The notes beneath the pieces were generated by a model, which searched no databases, had not been told where the DNA came from, and saw only the letters and a list, made by a program, of their open reading frames with translations. Shown piece after piece: positions 9,567 to 18,256 of a stretch of 64,000 nt of DNA. Position 1 is the first letter of the stretch, and every line of letters starts with the position of its first letter. The stretch lies in the NCBI GenBank assembly GCA_021776615.1, contig JAJFFO010000007.1, positions 62,001 through 126,000 on the forward strand. Reading direction: 5' to 3'. The position numbers and the translations under genes are program-made. The DNA comes from Robiginitomaculum sp. Its GTDB lineage: Bacteria; Pseudomonadota; Alphaproteobacteria; Caulobacterales; Maricaulaceae.

Positions 9567-10205
9567 ATGAAGCTGTTCAATTATTACCGCAGTGGTACCT
9601 CCCACCGGATCCGCATCGCCCTGCACCTAAAAGACGTAAAATACGAATATGTGCCGGTAAATTTGCTGACCAGAGAACACAAGTCTGAAGAGTATTTGGC
9701 GATAAACCCGCAAGGCCTCGCCCCCAGCTTAAGCGTGGATGGACACATCCTCACCCAATCCCCGGCCATCTTGGAATGGATTGAGGAGACCTGGCTTAAC
9801 CCGCCGCTGCTTCCCGTAGCGCCCCTCGATCGCGCGCGGGTGCGGGCCATGGCCGCCTTAATTGCCTGCGACATTCATCCGTTGAACAATTTACGGGTGT
9901 TGAATGCCATTAAGGGTGAATTTGACGCTGACCCCAAAGCCGTGTCGCGTTGGATTGCTCAATGGATCACGGCAGGCTTTGAAGCTTTGGAGAAAATGCT
10001 GGATGGCACCCCCAAGCGCGGCGGTTTTTGCTTTGGGAATGCGCCGGGCTTGGCTGAATGCTGCCTGATCCCACAGGTGTATTCCGCTAAACGCTTTGGC
10101 GTCGATCTGACCCCATTCCCGGCGATTATCGCCATTGACCAAACCTGCACCGCCCTGCCCGCTTTTATCGCCGCCCACCCGGATAACCAGCCAGATGCGG
10201 TCTAG
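9567..10205 (+). CDS. maiA: Maleylacetoacetate isomerase (zeta-class GST)
   Basis: 212 residues from the ATG at 9567 with AAGGTG at six bases; a GTG at 9558 is the alternative. The N-terminal thioredoxin-like domain carries RSGTSHRIRIAL where the zeta-class motif is usually SSC-type; here Thr stands at the Cys position, while the neighbouring Ser residues are kept. INPQGLAPSL and the TQSPAILEWIEE glutathione-binding segment are typical. The C-terminal all-alpha domain is complete. Divergent from hppD, so it probably acts in the same tyrosine pathway, isomerising maleylacetoacetate to fumarylacetoacetate with glutathione. Confidence 0.9.
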   Translation: MKLFNYYRSGTSHRIRIALHLKDVKYEYVPVNLLTREHKSEEYLAINPQGLAPSLSVDGHILTQSPAILEWIEETWLNPPLLPVAPLDRARVRAMAALIACDIHPLNNLRVLNAIKGEFDADPKAVSRWIAQWITAGFEALEKMLDGTPKRGGFCFGNAPGLAECCLIPQVYSAKRFGVDLTPFPAIIAIDQTCTALPAFIAAHPDNQPDAV

Positions 10206-10232
10206 AACGCCCAGGTGTTATGACAATAAAAA

Positions 10233-11090
10233 TCAGGCGGGCGCAAACCCATGGTCTTGCAGCACCGCCAAAAAGGTTTCCGGCTCCGGGCGCACGCGAT
10301 AATTATCGGTCTCATCTGCCCATAGAATTTTACCCTCCGGATCGGTAATAATCACCGTCGGCAACACCGTTTCGCTGGAATAACCAAGAATTTGCATACC
10401 AAAGGGAATGCCCCATTTATTGGCTATGCCCAAAGCCCGGGCGGCGCGATTGCCTTCGTCGGTATAAAAGCCAAAATCCACATCAAACTTCTTGGCCAGC
10501 GCTTTGGTATGGCCATGCGGTTGCGGCGCAATCAGCGCCACCCGCGCGCCGCAGGCGGCAAGCTGCTGATAGGCGCCAGCTAATTCTTTGATCTGGGCCA
10601 CGCATAGCGGGCACCAATTCCCCCGGAAAAACATCAATATATGCGGTCGCCCGCGAAAATCATTTGATTGCACTTCTTCGCCCGCCACATTGCGCACGGT
10701 AAAGGCCGCCAAAATCTCGCCCGGCTTCACCTTATCACTGCTACGGCCGGGAAAGGATGAATACCAAAAGCTATATAGCAAAAACCCGACAAAACCGGCA
10801 AGCGCCAAAGCGAAGGGCAGAAAGTCGGCGCCCAAAGGCACGGCACAAAGACTGATAAACACACCAAAAGCACCAAGGCCAATGAATACCGGAAAACGCG
10901 CACTGGTGCGCGGCGCATCCCTCATCGCCATAATCCAGCTTAAGCGCACAATGAATGGCGCATTGGCCAACAATACGCCGGACCACGCCAACACATCGCC
11001 GCCATTTATCAATTGCCCTGCCGCAAATACGCATAGCGCCAAAGCCATGGTGATGAATGCCATGACGTAGAGAGATTTTAGAAAATTCAT
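10233..11090 (-). CDS. Membrane-anchored redoxin (AhpC/TSA-like)
   Basis: About 285 residues. Three or four hydrophobic segments fill roughly residues 1-115. A thioredoxin-fold domain of the AhpC/TSA redoxin type follows, with the active-site stretch RGNWCPLCVAQIKEL (a CPLC pair) and the cis-Pro region TVLPTVIITDPEG. The protein probably displays a disulfide or peroxide-reducing domain attached to the inner membrane; on which side is not clear, because the redoxin follows the membrane part. The ATG at 11090 was preferred over the upstream GTG at 11120, as membrane segment 1 starts right after it. No operon partner. Confidence 0.8.
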   Translation of the reverse strand: MNFLKSLYVMAFITMALALCVFAAGQLINGGDVLAWSGVLLANAPFIVRLSWIMAMRDAPRTSARFPVFIGLGAFGVFISLCAVPLGADFLPFALALAGFVGFLLYSFWYSSFPGRSSDKVKPGEILAAFTVRNVAGEEVQSNDFRGRPHILMFFRGNWCPLCVAQIKELAGAYQQLAACGARVALIAPQPHGHTKALAKKFDVDFGFYTDEGNRAARALGIANKWGIPFGMQILGYSSETVLPTVIITDPEGKILWADETDNYRVRPEPETFLAVLQDHGFAPA

Positions 11091-11174
11091 AACGTATTCT
11101 AACCCCAAATGGTGAGCCACAATAGCGCAGACCCTGTGAGTTTCAAAACACGTTTTCGCGAGTCAAAACAACGG

Positions 11175-12110
11175 TTATGACTGCACCGGGCCGCCATTCT
11201 CCAGCCAATGTGCGCAATCAACGGGCAATACCCGCTCTACCGCCGCGTGATATTGGTCAATTTCAGCCGGTGTCAGCACTTCTTTCCACCGCCCATTGGT
11301 GCCCTTATTCATGAAGGTTTTACCGCCGCCGCGCCAGATTTCGCTGGCTTCGGGCATAATGTTGCCAAAGTTCTTTTTCATGTCCTTAAAGGAAATGCGC
11401 TCCAAAATTCCAGCAAAACAATCCTCGTCAATGGCGATCCCTAAATGTTTGGCAATGCCCCTGACTTCACCGGCAGGGTCGTTCAGTAAATCGGCAAAGT
11501 GTACAAAATGGATATTGGAAAGGTGGCGGTAATCCCACCAGGATTTGATGTGTTGCAGGTGTGACCAATAGGGGTAACCATCGCTTTCCCATTCATACCA
11601 GCTTTTAGTAATCCATGCCTTCCAGAAGGCGTGGATGTCGGCAAAGTCCGTCGGAAACACTTTGCCCGTCTGTTGTCCAAAATCAGCCATTGCCTCTCTT
11701 ATGGCGTCCGAATAATTACGATGATGGTTCCACAAAGACATAAAAACATCGCGAGCATCGCGCCCAACAACAATATACTTATTGCCCTCGAAATACGGCA
11801 CACCATCGAGCGGCAAGTGGGTTTTGATAAATCTCCTGTTGGTTTGCGCTTCAAGACCCGCGGCAATTTCGTCGATCGGTGGCAGCGCCATATCCAACCA
11901 TGGCGCCATAACCGAAACCGGGGCCGGAAATTCGCCATCCTGATACAGCAGATTGGCCACAATGGTCTGCATCCATGTGGTCCCCGCTTTGTAGGAGGTG
12001 GAGATCACAATATCGTCCGGACGATGCTGATAAACACGCCAGCGCGTGCCATCAATAATTGGATGCCCCGCATATTCGCGAGTTTTTTGTGGTAAAGATT
12101 GTGGTGTCAT
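11175..12110 (-). CDS. PAPS-dependent sulfotransferase (cytosolic type)
   Basis: 311 residues. The 5'-phosphosulfate loop reads TSYKAGTTWMQT and the 3'-phosphate motif YIVVGRDARDVFMSLWNHH. The C-terminal NKGTNGRWKEVLT corresponds to the RKGxxGxWK signature of the Sulfotransfer_1 family. The family moves a sulfonate group from PAPS to hydroxyls of lipids, phenols or steroids. The ATG at 12110 is preferred for its GGGGGCAGG upstream stretch. The neighbour, a polyprenyl-phosphate sugar transferase, is on the same strand about 110 bases upstream, and a second, unrelated sulfotransferase lies beyond it. Confidence 0.9.
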   Translation of the reverse strand: MTPQSLPQKTREYAGHPIIDGTRWRVYQHRPDDIVISTSYKAGTTWMQTIVANLLYQDGEFPAPVSVMAPWLDMALPPIDEIAAGLEAQTNRRFIKTHLPLDGVPYFEGNKYIVVGRDARDVFMSLWNHHRNYSDAIREAMADFGQQTGKVFPTDFADIHAFWKAWITKSWYEWESDGYPYWSHLQHIKSWWDYRHLSNIHFVHFADLLNDPAGEVRGIAKHLGIAIDEDCFAGILERISFKDMKKNFGNIMPEASEIWRGGGKTFMNKGTNGRWKEVLTPAEIDQYHAAVERVLPVDCAHWLENGGPVQS

Positions 12111-12217
12111 ATGCCTGCCCCCAATCATAACACTTAGGTGAAATGACGATTAAGAGCAATGATAAGGATTTGCAAAAGGGGTGGCGACCATGCCGCCAAA
12201 CGGCCAAGCGCGGCAGT

Positions 12218-13756
12218 TTACCGGGTGACTTCGCGATCGCCCAACAGGCATGGTCCGGTTTTGAGCATAATCAAAATATCCAGCCAAAAATTGGCGCGCC
12301 GGATATATTCAACGTCGAGCCGCACCCGCGTCCGCACATCCTCGGCATTTTCCAAGGGGCCGCGCGAGCCATTAATTTGCGCCCAGCCGGTAAGTCCCGG
12401 CTTCACCCTGTGGCGATGGGCATAATGGGCCACCAGTTTCCAGCTTTCCACCTCGCCAGTGCGCATACCCACCGCATGGGGACGTGGCCCAACCAGCGAC
12501 ATGCTGCCCGCCAGCACATTGAATAATTGCGGTAATTCATCGAGGCTGGTGCGGCGCAAAAACCCGCCCAATCGGGTGACGCGGCTATCGTTTTGCTGCA
12601 CCTGCTGAATGGCACCATTCTCTTGATGCACGCGCATGGAGCGAAATTTGAGCACTTCGATCACTTCATTGTTAAAGCCATGGCGCTTTTGGCGAAACAA
12701 AACCGGCCCGGGACTATCCAGACGAATAAGCAGCGCCACCAGCGCCATTACCGGTGCAAACACCACCAACATACCGGCCGCGAACACCACATCCTGCACC
12801 CGTTTTGCCACGGCGCGGGTTTGGTCGCGCGGCGCACCTGAAACCGAAACGACTGGGGCGCTGGCAATCTCGCTAAGGTGCGCCTGTTCCGGGTGAAAGC
12901 CGTCCACATCCATAAACAACACCACTTCTTGCGGCAAAGCGCGCAATTGATCGATCAACTCATTGACCCGGCGCGAAGCCGTCGACGTTACCGTGATAAT
13001 GATCTGGTCAATGGTATGCAGATCCGACCACGCCAATAAATCATTTACCCCGCCAGCAACGCAAACCCCTTCTATGTCGCCGGGGCGGCGCGAGGCACGG
13101 TCATCGAATACCGCTACAACATTTAACTCCGCACATGAGGCACTTTCGCCAATAAGGCGGCGGGCATTTTCCGTTGCTCCAACAATCACAACATTGCTGG
13201 CCAGTGCGCCTTTGCGCGACCAGCGGCTAACGACAGCGCCATATAGCAATTGCAGACCGGCCAAACCCAGACCCGCCAAAGCGCTGGTCCACAATAAAAA
13301 ATATAGAGCGTCGGCAGGGGTGTCCAAGGCCCACGCAACCAACAAGGTTGTGGCCAAGGCAAAAACCACGGCACCAACGGTCTTGCCCCATCGCAAAAGC
13401 AGCTTTTCCCCATAGGCGAAACGGTACGCGCCCATGGCCGCTAGGCTCCACACTGCCAAAAACGGCATAAGCAGGAATGGCGCGGCAATGCCAAATGCGG
13501 TTTGCGGCAGCGGCAAACCGCTGGCGAACCAGCAGCCATACAGAGCAGCAAAAGCCACCAGGGCCGCATCCAAAGTCTGAAAGCCGCGGATCGCCAATAC
13601 CTTATACACCCGCGAGGACCGATGACGCGGCACTTGCAAGCTTGGCGGCGAAAACGACGGCGCATCGGCAATTTTTGCTGATGGCGCATAGGCGGCGCGC
13701 TTGCTTGCGGTGGTGCCACCATTGGCAATTTGACTATTATTCTGGCTCGCCCGCAT
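12218..13756 (-). CDS. Polyprenyl-phosphate sugar phosphotransferase (WcaJ-like)
   Basis: 512 residues. An N-terminal disordered stretch is followed by four membrane helices (about 55-165), a CoA_binding_3/Rossmann-like domain (about 185-290: [21 protein letters not shown]) and a C-terminal bacterial sugar transferase domain. Signature pieces of the last are [39 protein letters not shown] and [13 protein letters not shown]. Such enzymes transfer a sugar-1-phosphate to undecaprenyl phosphate, the first step in exopolysaccharide or capsule repeat synthesis. No Wzx/Wzy or glycosyltransferases are adjacent, so the gene appears isolated except for the two flanking sulfotransferases. Confidence 0.93.
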   Translation of the reverse strand: MRASQNNSQIANGGTTASKRAAYAPSAKIADAPSFSPPSLQVPRHRSSRVYKVLAIRGFQTLDAALVAFAALYGCWFASGLPLPQTAFGIAAPFLLMPFLAVWSLAAMGAYRFAYGEKLLLRWGKTVGAVVFALATTLLVAWALDTPADALYFLLWTSALAGLGLAGLQLLYGAVVSRWSRKGALASNVVIVGATENARRLIGESASCAELNVVAVFDDRASRRPGDIEGVCVAGGVNDLLAWSDLHTIDQIIITVTSTASRRVNELIDQLRALPQEVVLFMDVDGFHPEQAHLSEIASAPVVSVSGAPRDQTRAVAKRVQDVVFAAGMLVVFAPVMALVALLIRLDSPGPVLFRQKRHGFNNEVIEVLKFRSMRVHQENGAIQQVQQNDSRVTRLGGFLRRTSLDELPQLFNVLAGSMSLVGPRPHAVGMRTGEVESWKLVAHYAHRHRVKPGLTGWAQINGSRGPLENAEDVRTRVRLDVEYIRRANFWLDILIMLKTGPCLLGDREVTR

Positions 13757-13872
13757 ACATGTTCATCCTTTGAAATTTAAAGGACAAACTAAGGGCTTAA
13801 GCTCAAAATCTTGTTAAAAACATTGCTTAGCCAATGGTAAAGATAATCCCGAACACACGCGGCGTACCGCTA

Positions 13873-15330
13873 TCATGGTTCAAAATACGCGTTGATAAAC
13901 GGTGCCATTTGAGCCTCATAAGCCTTCCAACTGCCCACCGACTTTTGCGATATCGGTTTGCGCACCTGCGCGAGGCTGGCGGTGGTCACGCTGCGCCGTG
14001 TCTCGTAAAATCGCCGCGTTTGGGGCTCATCATCCAGAGCGCAATGGGCCAAAACCCCCGGAATAACCGCTTCAGGCGCACGCACTAATTCTTCATACGA
14101 CACCACATGAATATTCTTGGGAAACAGGGTGCGCCAATGGGCAAATAACAGGTCTTCGCGTTTGAAATACGCGGCAATATCGGCAAGCGACCAGGTCCAG
14201 TCCAGCCCCTTGTTAAAATAGGTTTTATAGCATGACCACGCCGTATCCGCCGGGTCGCGGCGCACCCATATTATTTTCGCGGCGGGCAGGATATGGCAAA
14301 TGTGCCCCATGAGGCGGCTATGCAGCAAGGTTTTATCAACAATATGACCGCCGCCGCCAAAGCGTTCCTCCAGCAGGTGCAAATATGTGTCGCCTATCGA
14401 CGTCCACGGATCATCATGATTAGCGGCATTGGCAAAAGTCGCAGCATGTTCAAACGTGTAACCGCCCAGCGGCATCAGCGCTTTTTTAAACAGCTCAAGC
14501 TCGCCGCCATCTTTCACCTTGCTATGGCTGACGAGTATTTGCTCAATCAGCGTTGTGCCCGAACGCGGCAAGCCGGTGACAAATATCGGCCGGGTTGTGA
14601 TATTATGGCTTGGTGGCAATTGGGCCAGTCCGGCGGCGTTAAAACCGCTCAACAGCGATGTGCACAACGATTGGTCAATTTGCCGGTCCAGCGGACGGCT
14701 TTGACGAAACAGTTTTGCGCCTTCATCATAGCGGGAAAATGCGCCTTCGGTGTCACCGATATCCTCGCGCGCTTTACCAAGGGTGTAGAGAAACGCGCCG
14801 TGACTGTGCGGATCAATGCCGCCAAAGGCACCGCGCAGGTTTTCCATTTGCGCCAATTCCGGGTCATCCGGGGTGAATGTTTTTAACGCGCCAAGAGCAA
14901 ACCAGCTTTGCCCGGCTTGCGGCCATTTCGCCAACACTTTGCGAAAATACGAAAGCGCGCCTTGCCCATCTCCCAACAGCGCTTTTGCCGTACCCAAAAA
15001 ATGATCAAGGGATGGGTTATTGGGCGCCTTTTTGGATACACTTAGCATGAGGCTATGGGCCTCGCGCACTTGCCCGGCTTCGGCCAATAAAGCCGCGGTT
15101 TGCAATTGGCGCATAACGTCTTTGCGGTCCACCCGTGCATAGCGCTTAACGGCTTTCAATGCCTGCGATATTTCGCCAAGCGCCAAAGCCAGTTGCGCGA
15201 CATCAAGCCAATGATCGCCCAATAACGCCCCTTGGCGAAACAACCCAGCTATCAGCGCAACGGCCTTATCTCGTTCGCCGGCATTAGCTGCCGCTTGCGC
15301 ACTTTGAATATCGGGGTGAGAAGCGTTCAT
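13873..15330 (-). CDS. TPR-containing sulfotransferase
   Basis: About 485 residues. The first ~215 residues form tetratricopeptide-like helical repeats (for example ALGEISQALKAVKRYARV and LDHFLGTAKALLGDGQGALSYFRKV, quoted in part). The C-terminal Sulfotransfer_3-type domain has the P-loop-like FVTGLPRSGTTLIEQIL and the 3'-phosphate motif IIWVRRDPADTAWSCYKTYF. Proteins of this layout sulfonate carbohydrates or protein tyrosines. The ATG at 15330 has GGA nine bases upstream; a GTG at 15345 is possible. It is on the same strand as the sugar transferase and could share a function with it. Confidence 0.9.
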   Translation of the reverse strand: MNASHPDIQSAQAAANAGERDKAVALIAGLFRQGALLGDHWLDVAQLALALGEISQALKAVKRYARVDRKDVMRQLQTAALLAEAGQVREAHSLMLSVSKKAPNNPSLDHFLGTAKALLGDGQGALSYFRKVLAKWPQAGQSWFALGALKTFTPDDPELAQMENLRGAFGGIDPHSHGAFLYTLGKAREDIGDTEGAFSRYDEGAKLFRQSRPLDRQIDQSLCTSLLSGFNAAGLAQLPPSHNITTRPIFVTGLPRSGTTLIEQILVSHSKVKDGGELELFKKALMPLGGYTFEHAATFANAANHDDPWTSIGDTYLHLLEERFGGGGHIVDKTLLHSRLMGHICHILPAAKIIWVRRDPADTAWSCYKTYFNKGLDWTWSLADIAAYFKREDLLFAHWRTLFPKNIHVVSYEELVRAPEAVIPGVLAHCALDDEPQTRRFYETRRSVTTASLAQVRKPISQKSVGSWKAYEAQMAPFINAYFEP

Positions 15331-15557
15331 TGATGAAATCCGCACGGTTTAAACTGGTGACATAGCCGCGGACAAAACAAGGCAGGCAAAGCTAAAAGTC
15401 AACGGCAAAACCAAATGCCCAATGCTCTGCCCCCATTTCCCCCCGCAAAATACATATGTTCTCGACACGTTCCGGCAAAAATCGGCAAAAACCGACAAAG
15501 CAGTGATTGCTGTAATATTGCTTGAAACCCTTAAATTTATCAGATATCCCCGGCGAT

Positions 15558-15648
15558 GGAGAGGTGGCCGAGTGGTCGAAGGCGCTCCCCTGCTAAGGGA
15601 GTAGGCGGTGTTCCCGTCTCGAGGGTTCGAATCCCTTCCTCTCCGCCA
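15558..15648 (+). tRNA. tRNA-Ser (anticodon GCU)
   Basis: A 91-base class II tRNA. The acceptor stem GGAGAGG (15558-15564) pairs with CCTCTCC, followed by discriminator G and an encoded CCA (15646-15648). The anticodon stem CTCCC/GGGAG holds the loop with GCT. A long variable arm and the T loop TTCGAAT are present. A TTGAAA / 17 bases / TATCCC stretch upstream (15522-15550) is a possible but weak promoter. The gene borders a zone rich in broken genes and IS relics, as is common for tRNA integration sites. Confidence 0.97.
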
Positions 15649-15978
15649 TTTCCTGAGAAACCACAACAATTACAACATACTAACTAGATTGGCCCTAGAT
15701 GGTATCGTTGTTGTCCCCCGTCAGCGCTTATGGGGTACAGGCTGTAGAGACCACGTCGCTTTTGTCTGACAGCACCGTCTTCAACCCGTTCTCGCCGAAG
15801 CGCTGAGGGCGTTAAAGCAAGATGCCTGCCCACAAAAAGTTGGGGCGGATTCGCTATTCGGGATGTTCCGCAGGCCACTAAGCCAATTGTGAGGCAACTT
15901 CGCAGTTGGCCTTGAAAAGGGTTTCCTTATGGCAAGGCCTAGCGTGGCTTTTGCGGCTTACCCGGCGAATCCACAGAT
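15649..15978. other. Gene-free stretch behind tRNA-Ser
   Basis: About 330 bases without a credible gene. A short open stretch on the plus strand near 15775-15890 reads like the end of some protein (ending RRPLSQL then stop), but I recognise nothing. A segment at 15705-15735 (TATCGTT ... TCAGCGCTTA.GGG) is partly echoed at 17705-17732. Most simply this is decayed mobile DNA. Confidence 0.45.
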
Positions 15979-16110
15979 CTATTTTGCCTTTTTTCCTCCG
16001 ACCGACGGCGCGGGTCTTCCTGCTAGCGAATTTGCCGTTGCGGAGACTTTCGGCTTCTCCCTTTTTGGTTTCTTGGCTTCCTTGTTTCCGCGGTTTTTGC
16101 CTTTGGCCAT
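15979..16110 (-). CDS. Small highly basic conserved-type protein
   Basis: 43 residues: starts MAKGKNRGNKEAKKPKREK and ends GGKKAK, Lys-rich with a Pro/Ala-rich middle. AAGGA lies six bases before the ATG at 16110. Short Lys-rich proteins beginning MAKG..R.NKE.KKPK are widespread in proteobacteria as hypothetical proteins; the role is unknown, with nucleic-acid or ribosome association only a guess from the charge. The upstream in-frame extension to 16176 lacks a ribosome site. Confidence 0.7.
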   Translation of the reverse strand: MAKGKNRGNKEAKKPKREKPKVSATANSLAGRPAPSVGGKKAK

Positions 16111-16708
16111 TGTCTGTCCTTCCAATGTGCAGCGATCCGGTGCCGGATTGACGAGGGTTTGGCTGCGGTAGTCCACCGATTGCCTTTGGAAGGCAAAAGG
16201 TGGTTTGATATCTGAGCGGTCAGGTTGGCGTGACCGGTGACATTGTCAGATTAAAACTGCTTGTCCGAACAAGGTCCGTATTTAACACAATTATACTGCA
16301 AGTCGATACCATTCAGCCAGAGCTTCAAATCGCATAATCTTGAATCTGTTTCCTGTAAGCGCCGCTGTCCCATAAATGGGGTTATTGTTGGGATCGGTTA
16401 GGGTGCATTGAACAGGTTAAGGTATGCATGTGCCGTTTCCTCTATCTTCGCAATGTTGAGGAAACACAAATTTTCATTGCTGTGTACATAAACGCGACGT
16501 CTAAGCGATTTCTAACCACTGATAACATTCTCTTATCAGAGCCCAAAAACCCTCTCTTAGCCCCGAGCTAAATTATGGCCCAGAGCTAAATTATGCGCAT
16601 AAGCGCTGACGGGGAACAATGCCGAATTCGTGAGTTGACGAACAATAGCTGTCATCGTAGGCGTCATAATTCGAAAACTAAAATTACATGTGAAGCGGGG
16701 AGACAGCC
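16111..16708. other. 600-base non-coding stretch with 13-bp tandem repeat
   Basis: No supported gene. GAGCTAAATTATG occurs at 16565-16577 and again at 16583-16595, an 18-base period. A small inverted repeat CTGATAA/TTATCAG lies at 16519-16539. Both are upstream of the methyltransferase-like gene at 16709 and could be regulatory; nothing else stands out. Confidence 0.5.
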
Positions 16709-17455
16709 ATGGGCGTTTTTGCATTGGTTTATAGCGCAATTGCGTATGTTTTGTTTTTTGCATCATTTTTATATTTAATTGTGTTTATGGGCGGCGACAT
16801 GACGTCGTATATCGGGGCGCCAAAAACGATTGATGTTGGTGCATCACCGCTCGCGGGTGGGCCGGCACCGCTGGTCAATATTGGTCTGTTACTGCTGTTC
16901 GGATTGCAGCATACGATTATGGCGCGATGGGGCTTTAAAAAAGGGTTGATGAAGGTCATCCCGCGCGCGATGGAGCGCAGCACCTATGTGCTTGCTACCG
17001 TTGTCGTTCTTATTCTGTTGTACGTTTACTGGGTGCCAATGCCGAGCGTCGTGTGGTCGGTTGAAGCGCCGCTTTGGGCGAGTGCATTAACGGCACTCTA
17101 TTTCTTTGGCATCGGCCTTGTGCTGTTGTCGACGTTTCTCATTAGCCATTTCGAACTGTTCGGTTTGCTACATGGATGGTTAGGATTCAAAAAACTTGAG
17201 ACGCCGGCGCCGAAATTTGTCACCCCATCTTTGTACAAACATGTTCGCCACCCACTCTATCTTGGCTGGATTATCGCTTTTTGGGCGACGCCAAACATGA
17301 CCTCAGGGCATCTTCTCTTTGCCTCTATCTGGACAATCTACATTTTTGTCGCGTTAGGTTATGAGGAACGAGATATGGTCGAGCTATTTGGTGACAAATA
17401 CCGCGACTACATGCAAAAGGTGCCTGCAATTTTTCCAATTGGACGCAAGAAATAA
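16709..17455 (+). CDS. MddA-like membrane methyltransferase (NnrU/ICMT superfamily)
   Basis: 248 residues with five or six membrane helices. Conserved pieces are LFGLQHTIMAR near 68, RSTYVL near 91, LLSTFLISHFELFGL near 147, and the C-terminal cofactor-binding stretch LYKHVRHPLYLGWIIAFWATP, then GYEERDMVELFGDKYRDY. These match the methanethiol S-methyltransferase (MddA) branch, which makes dimethyl sulfide from methanethiol and S-adenosylmethionine; other NnrU-like proteins share parts of the pattern, so the substrate is inferred. GGGGAG lies seven bases before the ATG. It sits between a tRNA-flanking scar and IS relics, suggesting acquisition by transfer. Confidence 0.75.
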   Translation: MGVFALVYSAIAYVLFFASFLYLIVFMGGDMTSYIGAPKTIDVGASPLAGGPAPLVNIGLLLLFGLQHTIMARWGFKKGLMKVIPRAMERSTYVLATVVVLILLYVYWVPMPSVVWSVEAPLWASALTALYFFGIGLVLLSTFLISHFELFGLLHGWLGFKKLETPAPKFVTPSLYKHVRHPLYLGWIIAFWATPNMTSGHLLFASIWTIYIFVALGYEERDMVELFGDKYRDYMQKVPAIFPIGRKK

Positions 17456-17541
17456 TATCTTTAGTCGTCACCTTAAGTCGTGAATGGCGCAGTCAGAAGC
17501 GATGGCTTGAGTTCAAATTCCTGATTTCGTAGCCCCATTCA

Positions 17542-17667
17542 ATGAGAAATTCCGTCCGTTATTTCAAGACTTCGCCAGAGATCATCCGCCTTGCCCTGAT
17601 GATGTATTTCCGTTTTCTGCTTTCGAGCGCAAAGGTAATATCGAATCTGGTTACGTTGGCAATTTAA
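17542..17667 (+). pseudogene. IS6-family transposase relic (N-terminal 41 residues)
   Basis: The frame starts MRNSVRYFKTSPEIIRLALM and continues into a short MYFRFLLS segment before a premature stop. This matches the start of IS6/IS26-type transposases, whose next residues normally are PLSLRNVEDLL; here the sequence diverges after about 28 residues. No catalytic DDE region is left. A decayed insertion-sequence end. Confidence 0.75.
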
Positions 17668-17779
17668 GAGAGCGATGACTGCGCAACGTGCGAAAACACC
17701 CTCTATATCGTTCCCCTTCAGCGCTTAGGGAGACGACGAAAAGGCGTGTCCCTTCAGGAACCGGCGCAAAGCGCGGTCA

Positions 17780-18036
17780 TCCGTCCATTCTTTTTGCAGA
17801 TAGCCTGGCGCTACCGCAATTTGGTCGGCCACCGTGGAAACCGTCGCCTCAAAAGTTATAAAATCACTGTCACCCCTGATGAAGTTAGTCCGGTGCTGGC
17901 TTGTGTCTTCCAGTTTGGGCGTGCGCGGTAAGGGTTCAAGGCCCGCCTCACGGCGTTGTTTCGGGTCGCTAAGCAAAAGCCCCGCAGTAAAACCGATATA
18001 TGGTGCCAAACGACGGTTAGGTTGCAGTTCAAAGCA
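17780..18036 (-). pseudogene. Internal fragment of an M1-type aminopeptidase/ABC permease protein
   Basis: On the minus strand an open frame without a start reads ACFELQPNRRLAPYIGFTAG, then SDPKQRREAGLEPLPRTPKL, EDTSQHRTNFIRGDSDFITF, and EATVSTVADQIAVAPGYLQK, EWT. It resembles the N-terminal region of the peptidase part of large M1-aminopeptidase/ABC-permease proteins (from memory, not searched). It is bounded by an IS3-type transposase start on one side and unrelated sequence on the other, so about 80 codons of a large gene are stranded here. Confidence 0.6.
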
Positions 18037-18150
18037 AGCCGTACGGCTTCTTTACGAAAATCTTCGGTAAAGTGTTTGCGGGTCATTTGTTCCTCCAAGA
18101 TTATAGTCAAAAATCTCAAAGGTGCTGTCTACTTTTTTACGACAAGTCCA
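18030..18150 (-). mobile_element. IS3-family relic: terminal repeat and start of OrfA
   Basis: An ATG at 18086 with GGAGG five bases upstream opens MTRKHFTEDFRKEAVRLAL, the typical start of an IS3-family OrfA transposase. After about 19 codons the similarity stops and the reading passes into the aminopeptidase fragment. Upstream, 18121-18150 (GACTTGTCGT...AGTAGACAGCACC on the minus strand) looks like the IS end. The rest of the element is missing. Confidence 0.7.
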
Positions 18151-18256
18151 AGTCGCATGACCAGTGGAGAAGAGGGTTTTCCCCACCACATCATTATTCA
18201 ATTACAAATAACGTATTTATGTGTAATCAATTTTGTATTTTTAAAAAACAGACCCA

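Noticed and set aside
15684-15878. Minus-strand open frame behind tRNA-Ser
   Set aside because: No ribosome site, no recognisable domain, and a composition unlike the neighbouring genes.
15705-17732. Partial repeat (TATCGTT..TCAGCGCTTA.GGG) at 15705 and 17705 as attachment sites
   Set aside because: Match is short and interrupted, and does not include tRNA sequence; no integrase is present.
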